DNA of 9,115 nt, taken from positions 1 through 9,115 of the forward strand of contig DRMK01000164.1 of assembly GCA_011322575.1 (NCBI GenBank), written 5' to 3'. The position numbers and the translations under genes were made by a program. Origin of the DNA: Gammaproteobacteria bacterium (GTDB lineage Bacteria; Pseudomonadota; Gammaproteobacteria; Thiohalospirales; Thiohalospiraceae). Under the pieces are notes generated by a model. The model made no database searches. It saw only the letters and a list, made by a program, of their open reading frames with translations, and had not been told where the DNA came from. This document shows positions 6,747 to 9,115 of the stretch, piece by piece (positions within the stretch are counted from its first letter, which is position 1; each line of letters opens with the position of its first letter).

Positions 6747-7893
6747 AAGCCTTCTTGCTGCACGCCAGCAGGGCGCTCTTCTCACCGATGGCGGTCAGCA
6801 GCTCGTTGTACGCCTTGGCGAAGGCGGCAACCCCCTCCTCCTCCAGGCGTCTGGTGATGGTGCCCAGATCGATCCCCAGCTCGGAGACCTGGTTGAGCAC
6901 ATCCTCCGCGTAGCCCATGCCCTGCATCAAGGTGGACTCGGCCCGGCCATGCTCCCGGAACGCCTGGTAGGTGGATGGTGGTATGGTGTTCACGGTGTCG
7001 GGGCCGATCAGCGACTCCACGTAGAGCACGTCGCTGTAGTCGGGATTCTTGGTGCCGGTACTGGCCCACAGCAGGCGCTGGTTCTGGGCGCCGGCATGGT
7101 GCAGCTCGCCGAAATGGGCCTCGGAGAACAGCTTCTGGTAGCGTAGGTAGGCGGCCTTGGCGTTGGCGATGGCCACCTTGCCCCGGAGCGATTCCAGCTT
7201 GGTGCGTTCCCAGCCGCTCACGCTGCGCATCCGCTCCTCCAGCGCCTTGTCCACCGCGGAGTCCACGCGGCTGACGAAGAAACTCGCCACCGACGCCACC
7301 CGGCTCACGTCGGCACCCTTCTCGTAGCGTTTCCTGATCCCCCGGATGTAGGCCTCGGCCACCTCCACGTAGCGCTCGATGGAGAACAGCAGAGTGGCGT
7401 TTACGTTGATCCCGGCATGGATCAGCTCCTCGATGGCCGGGATGCCGGAGCGGGTGGCGGGGATCTTGATCATCACATTGGGACGGCCGATGCGTGCAAA
7501 CAGCTCCTTGCCCTCGGCGATGCTGCCGTCGGTATCGTAGGCCAGCAGCGGGGAGACCTCGATGCTCACCATGCCGTCCCGCCCCTTGGTGGCCTCGTAG
7601 ACCGGGCGCAGCGTATCCGCCGTCTCCTGGATATCCTCGATGGCCAGGGAGACGAAGCGCTCCTCGAACGACTGGTCAGGAAACTCCTGGCAGAGATGCA
7701 TCAGGGACTCGTCATAGTCGCTGCTCTCGGCAATCGCCTTCTGGAATATGGAAGGGTTGGTGGTTACGCCGCGCAGGTCGTCCTCCTCCACCATGCACCG
7801 TAACTCGCCTGACGCCAGCATGCTCCGCTGGATATTGTCGTACCAGACGCTCTGACCAAGAGAGGAGAGGGCCTTGATGGGGTTGTTTTTCAT
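6742..7893 (-). CDS. tal: Transaldolase
   Basis: This 383-residue cytoplasmic enzyme moves a dihydroxyacetone unit between sedoheptulose 7-phosphate and glyceraldehyde 3-phosphate, giving erythrose 4-phosphate and fructose 6-phosphate in the non-oxidative pentose phosphate pathway. It resembles the longer, mycobacterial/cyanobacterial-type Tal rather than the ~317-residue E. coli TalB. Probable active-site residues, judged by motif, are Asp19 (VWYDN), Asn46 (TTNPSIF), Glu112 (VSIEVSP), Schiff-base Lys143 (VMIKIPATRSG) and Thr167 (NVNATLLFS). The C-terminal block with WASTGTKNPDYSDVLYVESL and IGPDTVNTIPPSTYQAF is also typical. GGAG (plus-strand CTCC at 7902-7905) lies 8 nt before ATG 7893. The stop codon falls inside the right edge of the inverted-repeat element. 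No clear promoter was found upstream. Confidence 0.93.
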   Translation of the reverse strand: MKNNPIKALSSLGQSVWYDNIQRSMLASGELRCMVEEDDLRGVTTNPSIFQKAIAESSDYDESLMHLCQEFPDQSFEERFVSLAIEDIQETADTLRPVYEATKGRDGMVSIEVSPLLAYDTDGSIAEGKELFARIGRPNVMIKIPATRSGIPAIEELIHAGINVNATLLFSIERYVEVAEAYIRGIRKRYEKGADVSRVASVASFFVSRVDSAVDKALEERMRSVSGWERTKLESLRGKVAIANAKAAYLRYQKLFSEAHFGELHHAGAQNQRLLWASTGTKNPDYSDVLYVESLIGPDTVNTIPPSTYQAFREHGRAESTLMQGMGYAEDVLNQVSELGIDLGTITRRLEEEGVAAFAKAYNELLTAIGEKSALLACSKKAS

Positions 7894-8072
7894 CTACGTC
7901 GCTCCGGTTGTTTGGCCTAATACCTTTGCTATCGGCAGCCAGGCATGTTTCTTTAATGATTTTTATCAGGCGCCATGATGGTGGATTGTGAACTGTCTGA
8001 CAGATTGAGCAGATTTGGCCAGCTTCGGGTGGCAGGGCTACTAGTTGGCGATTTGCGAAGAGAGGGGTTGAT
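7894..8072. other. Non-coding region upstream of tal
   Basis: This stretch is the 5' region of tal, within a 331-bp gap to the next gene. It holds an 11-bp perfect palindrome CTGTC-T-GACAG (7993-8003), about 100 bp before the tal start, which could be an operator. A locally A/T-rich run around 7950-7970 might hold a -10 box for tal, but no paired -35/-10 at normal spacing is convincing. The remainder of the gap (8073-8224) is described under the small-RNA candidate. Confidence 0.3.
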
Positions 8073-8101
8073 GTGGTGCTGATTTATCTCAATACCAACA
8101 A

Positions 8102-8200
8102 GCGGAAGGTTGAGATAATTGACTTGGAATCTGGTTTCCGCGCGATCCGGCGTTTGGTCGCCGTTGGGGGCTACCCGTCCTTGTGGCAGCCCCGGTTTTT
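8102..8200 (+). ncRNA. Candidate small RNA: three hairpins ending in a U tract
   Basis: Between two minus-strand genes, the plus strand can fold into three successive hairpins: GCGGAA (8102-8107) with TTCCGC (8136-8141), CGGCG (8148-8152) with CGCCG (8159-8163), and the terminator stem at 8167-8193 followed by TTTTT. No plus-strand gene lies upstream to need this terminator. A TTGATG at 8068 with AATACC 17 bp later is only a weak promoter, so the 5' end is uncertain. The first stem has a long 28-nt loop and is the weakest part. It matches no RNA family I recognise. Confidence 0.3.
8167..8200 (+). terminator. Rho-independent terminator on the plus strand
   Basis: GGGGCTACC (8167-8175) pairs with GGCAGCCCC (8185-8193): 9 bp with one mismatched/wobble position (A-C as read on the plus strand, G-U on the minus), 9-nt loop. 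GG then TTTTT (8196-8200) follows. On the minus strand the T tract is absent downstream, so it does not serve the Roadblock gene in the usual way. Confidence 0.5.
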
Positions 8201-8224
8201 CAGCCGTAACTACCGCCAGCCCGG

Positions 8225-8587
8225 TCAGATTAGCTTGGCGATGCTCTCCGCGGCGCGTTTAACGTCGAGGAAGATCAGTCCCAGCTTCGCCTGCGGCTTG
8301 GCAAGTACGGTAATGACCGCATCAGGGCCGGCATAGGTCATCAGGATATAGCCCTTGTCGCCCTTGATCAGGGTCTGCTCCAGGGTACCACGCGCCAGCT
8401 CCTGCGATGTGCGATCTCCCAGAGAGAGCATGGCGGCGCTCATTGCACCCATCCGGTCCTCATCCAGCTCAGCCGGCAGTACGCAGGACATCATCAGGCC
8501 ATCGGTGGATATGACTGCGGATGCCTCGATGTCTGCCGAGGTACCGTTGAGCTCCTTTAGTATCGAATTGAGCATCTCTTCACGCAT
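8225..8587 (-). CDS. Roadblock/LC7 domain protein
   Basis: This 120-residue protein is a complete single Roadblock/LC7 domain with no extra parts. Typical features are the N-terminal helix MREEMLNSILKELNG, the strand-turn IEASAVISTDGLMMS, the MGAMSAAMLSLGDRTSQEL helix near 47-65, TLIKGDKGYILMTYAG near 73-88, and a closing helix LDVKRAAESIAKLI. The family includes MglB, the GTPase-activating partner of the Ras-like polarity protein MglA, and many bacterial members of unknown partner. No MglA-type GTPase is coded in this window. AGGAG (plus-strand CTCCT at 8596-8600) lies 8 nt before ATG 8587, so the start is firm. The gene stands alone, 331 bp from tal. It is cytoplasmic. What it controls cannot be read from the sequence. 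Confidence 0.87.
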   Translation of the reverse strand: MREEMLNSILKELNGTSADIEASAVISTDGLMMSCVLPAELDEDRMGAMSAAMLSLGDRTSQELARGTLEQTLIKGDKGYILMTYAGPDAVITVLAKPQAKLGLIFLDVKRAAESIAKLI

Positions 8588-8743
8588 TGATTTTACTCCT
8601 GACTGAGTTTTAATGGTTATAAGAAACGGACAAGCTGTATTTGCTTTACGCGCTTTCCGGTACCGCTCGTTGCCGGTGGTACGGCTATTGAGTTCTTGTA
8701 TATTGTGCTCAACCGGGCGGCTCAGTACCGCTGCCGACCAGAA
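8588..8743. other. Non-coding region upstream of the Roadblock gene
   Basis: This is the first part of a 528-bp stretch (8588-9115) with no firm gene. It contains the Roadblock ribosome binding site at 8596-8600, a possible -10 box TATAAC (minus strand, 8616-8621) with no clear -35, and the 8-bp palindrome CGGTACCG (8658-8665). The octamer GTACCGCT occurs twice (8660-8667 and 8725-8732). Confidence 0.3.
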
Positions 8744-8911
8744 TTACCAAGGCATTGGATGGCACAAAGCCTCATTCAGCCGCTGATCGTCCAGATACCT
8801 CTGCCCGCAGGAAGAGCCCCACGCGTTCCGGCCCTTGGCAAGGGCCAGCCACTCCCAGCGGGCCGCGCCTTGATCCAAAGCGCGGGGGTACCCTGAAAGA
8901 GGCTTTGCCAT
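8744..8911 (-). CDS. Doubtful 55-codon ORF overlapping the structured RNA candidate
   Basis: An ATG at 8911 opens a 55-residue frame (MAKPLSGYPRALDQGAARWE at the start, ending HPMPW) closed by TAA at 8744-8746. No family is recognised, and no Shine-Dalgarno sequence precedes the ATG. The predicted transcript would begin only about 7 nt before it, so it would be almost leaderless. The same bases form long base-paired helices, which fits an RNA gene better. It is listed so that the alternative is not lost. Confidence 0.15.
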   Translation of the reverse strand: MAKPLSGYPRALDQGAARWEWLALAKGRNAWGSSCGQRYLDDQRLNEALCHPMPW

Positions 8912-8918
8912 CGCTTAT
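8758..8918 (-). ncRNA. Candidate structured RNA with long closing stem
   Basis: The ends are inverted copies: 8758-8779 (GATGGC, then AC, then AAAGCCTC, A, TTCAG) pairs with 8893-8912 over about 18 bp, with a 2-nt bulge and one mismatch. In minus-strand order the inside holds three helices. A 9-bp hairpin CCGCGCTTT/AAGGCGCGG (plus 8863-8885) has a GGATC loop. A 12-position helix GCCCGCTGGGAG/CTTCCTGCGGGC has one central T-T mismatch. Enclosed by it is a perfect 7-bp hairpin GGCCCTT-GCC-AAGGGCC (plus 8830-8846). A TATAAT at 8925-8930 would start the transcript near 8918. It does not look like 6S, RNase P, SRP, tmRNA or attC. No terminator was seen after it. A 150-bp TIR-bounded MITE is the main alternative. 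Confidence 0.4.
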
Positions 8919-8924
8919 CTTGGT

Positions 8925-8975
8925 ATTATATCGTGCGAAAACTGCTAATTTACCATCTTAATTTAATCTAATTTA
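8925..8975 (-). promoter_or_regulatory. Candidate promoter of the structured RNA
   Basis: TATAAT (plus-strand ATTATA at 8925-8930) is a perfect -10 box on the minus strand. The hexamer 17 bp further up, GTAAAT, is a poor -35. The next 20 or so bases (8954-8975) are almost pure A/T with AATTTA repeated at 8947, 8960 and 8970, as in an UP element. The nonamer CTAATTTAC is repeated at 8945-8953 and 8968-8976. Confidence 0.4.
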
Positions 8976-9077
8976 CGGCTTTTTTGCAAACAGCCCGAAT
9001 GGTCCATCCCGGAACGTCATGATTACACCGCGGTCATCGTCCAGGTAGCAGATCTGCGATTGGGACCATAAGCCAGG
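8973..9077 (-). pseudogene. Possible 3' remnant of a coding gene
   Basis: A 34-codon minus-strand frame runs from just after an in-frame TAG (9078-9080) to TAA at 8973-8975. It includes QICYLDDDRGVIMTFRDGPF and ends GLFAKKP. The residue mix and GC-rich codons look protein-like, and the frame stops exactly where the DNA turns A/T-rich. It has no start codon except an internal ATG at codon 20, and a neighbouring frame is open upstream of it to the window end, which would fit a frameshifted or decayed gene. I do not recognise the family. It could also be chance. Confidence 0.25.
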
Positions 9078-9115
9078 CTATCGACGACTTGGCAACTACC
9101 GCAAATAGGTTACAA

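Noticed and set aside
8073..8336. Plus-strand 87-codon frame starting at GTG 8073 with a GAGGGG just upstream
   Set aside because: Its second half is antisense to the Roadblock gene and its middle contains the intrinsic terminator. No family is recognised, so the RNA reading is preferred.
8758..8912. Integron attC site
   Set aside because: The ends lack the GTTRRRY/RYYYAAC core sites, there is no integrase, and the internal helices branch unlike an attC hairpin.
1..9115. CRISPR array, tRNA or rRNA genes, phage genes or an intact insertion sequence
   Set aside because: No regularly spaced repeats, cloverleaf or rRNA signatures, and no transposase or phage structural frames were seen on either strand.

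Overview
The window looks like chromosomal DNA from a GC-rich gammaproteobacterium. The best guides are a TrhP/YegQ-type U32 protein, an MlaC-type lipid carrier, a GldA plus fused GldF-GldG exporter with a DUF4340 partner, a single-domain PilZ protein, a long-form transaldolase and a Roadblock/LC7 protein. This mix is familiar from free-living or symbiotic sulfur-oxidising (Chromatiales-like) lineages, but that placement is an inference and nothing here fixes the genus.

Layout. Bases 1-293 (minus) are the 5' part of trhP, cut by the window edge. Divergent from it, a TATAAT-bearing leader precedes a lone mlaC (498-1094, plus) with a clear signal peptide. After about 220 bp with a GC-rich hairpin comes a tight plus-strand operon: gldA ATPase (1317-2252), a fused GldF permease/GldG auxiliary protein (2255-5167) and a DUF4340 membrane-anchored protein (5183-6229). 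A probable intrinsic terminator overlaps the last codons of the DUF4340 gene. The rest of the window is coded on the minus strand: pilZ (6255-6590), transaldolase tal (6742-7893) and a Roadblock/LC7 gene (8225-8587). A 123-bp nested inverted-repeat element (6624-6746) sits exactly between pilZ and tal.

How the genes fit together. GldA powers the permease half of GldFG. GldG and DUF4340 supply the large extracytoplasmic part, so the three probably form one envelope ABC complex of unknown substrate. MlaC shuttles phospholipid across the periplasm with partners coded elsewhere. PilZ (c-di-GMP sensing) and Roadblock/LC7 (partner of Ras-like GTPases) are regulatory proteins often tied to surface behaviour and polarity. 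Tal is central carbon metabolism.

The least explained DNA lies between the minus-strand genes. One candidate small RNA on the plus strand (8102-8200) is three successive hairpins ending in a textbook U-tract terminator. A second candidate on the minus strand (8758-8918) has a long closing stem, an internal helix with a U-U mismatch, two strong hairpins, and a TATAAT promoter with an A/T-rich upstream tract. The last 140 bp hold a short minus-strand reading frame that looks like the 3' remnant of a gene. No tRNA, rRNA, CRISPR array or intact insertion sequence was seen.
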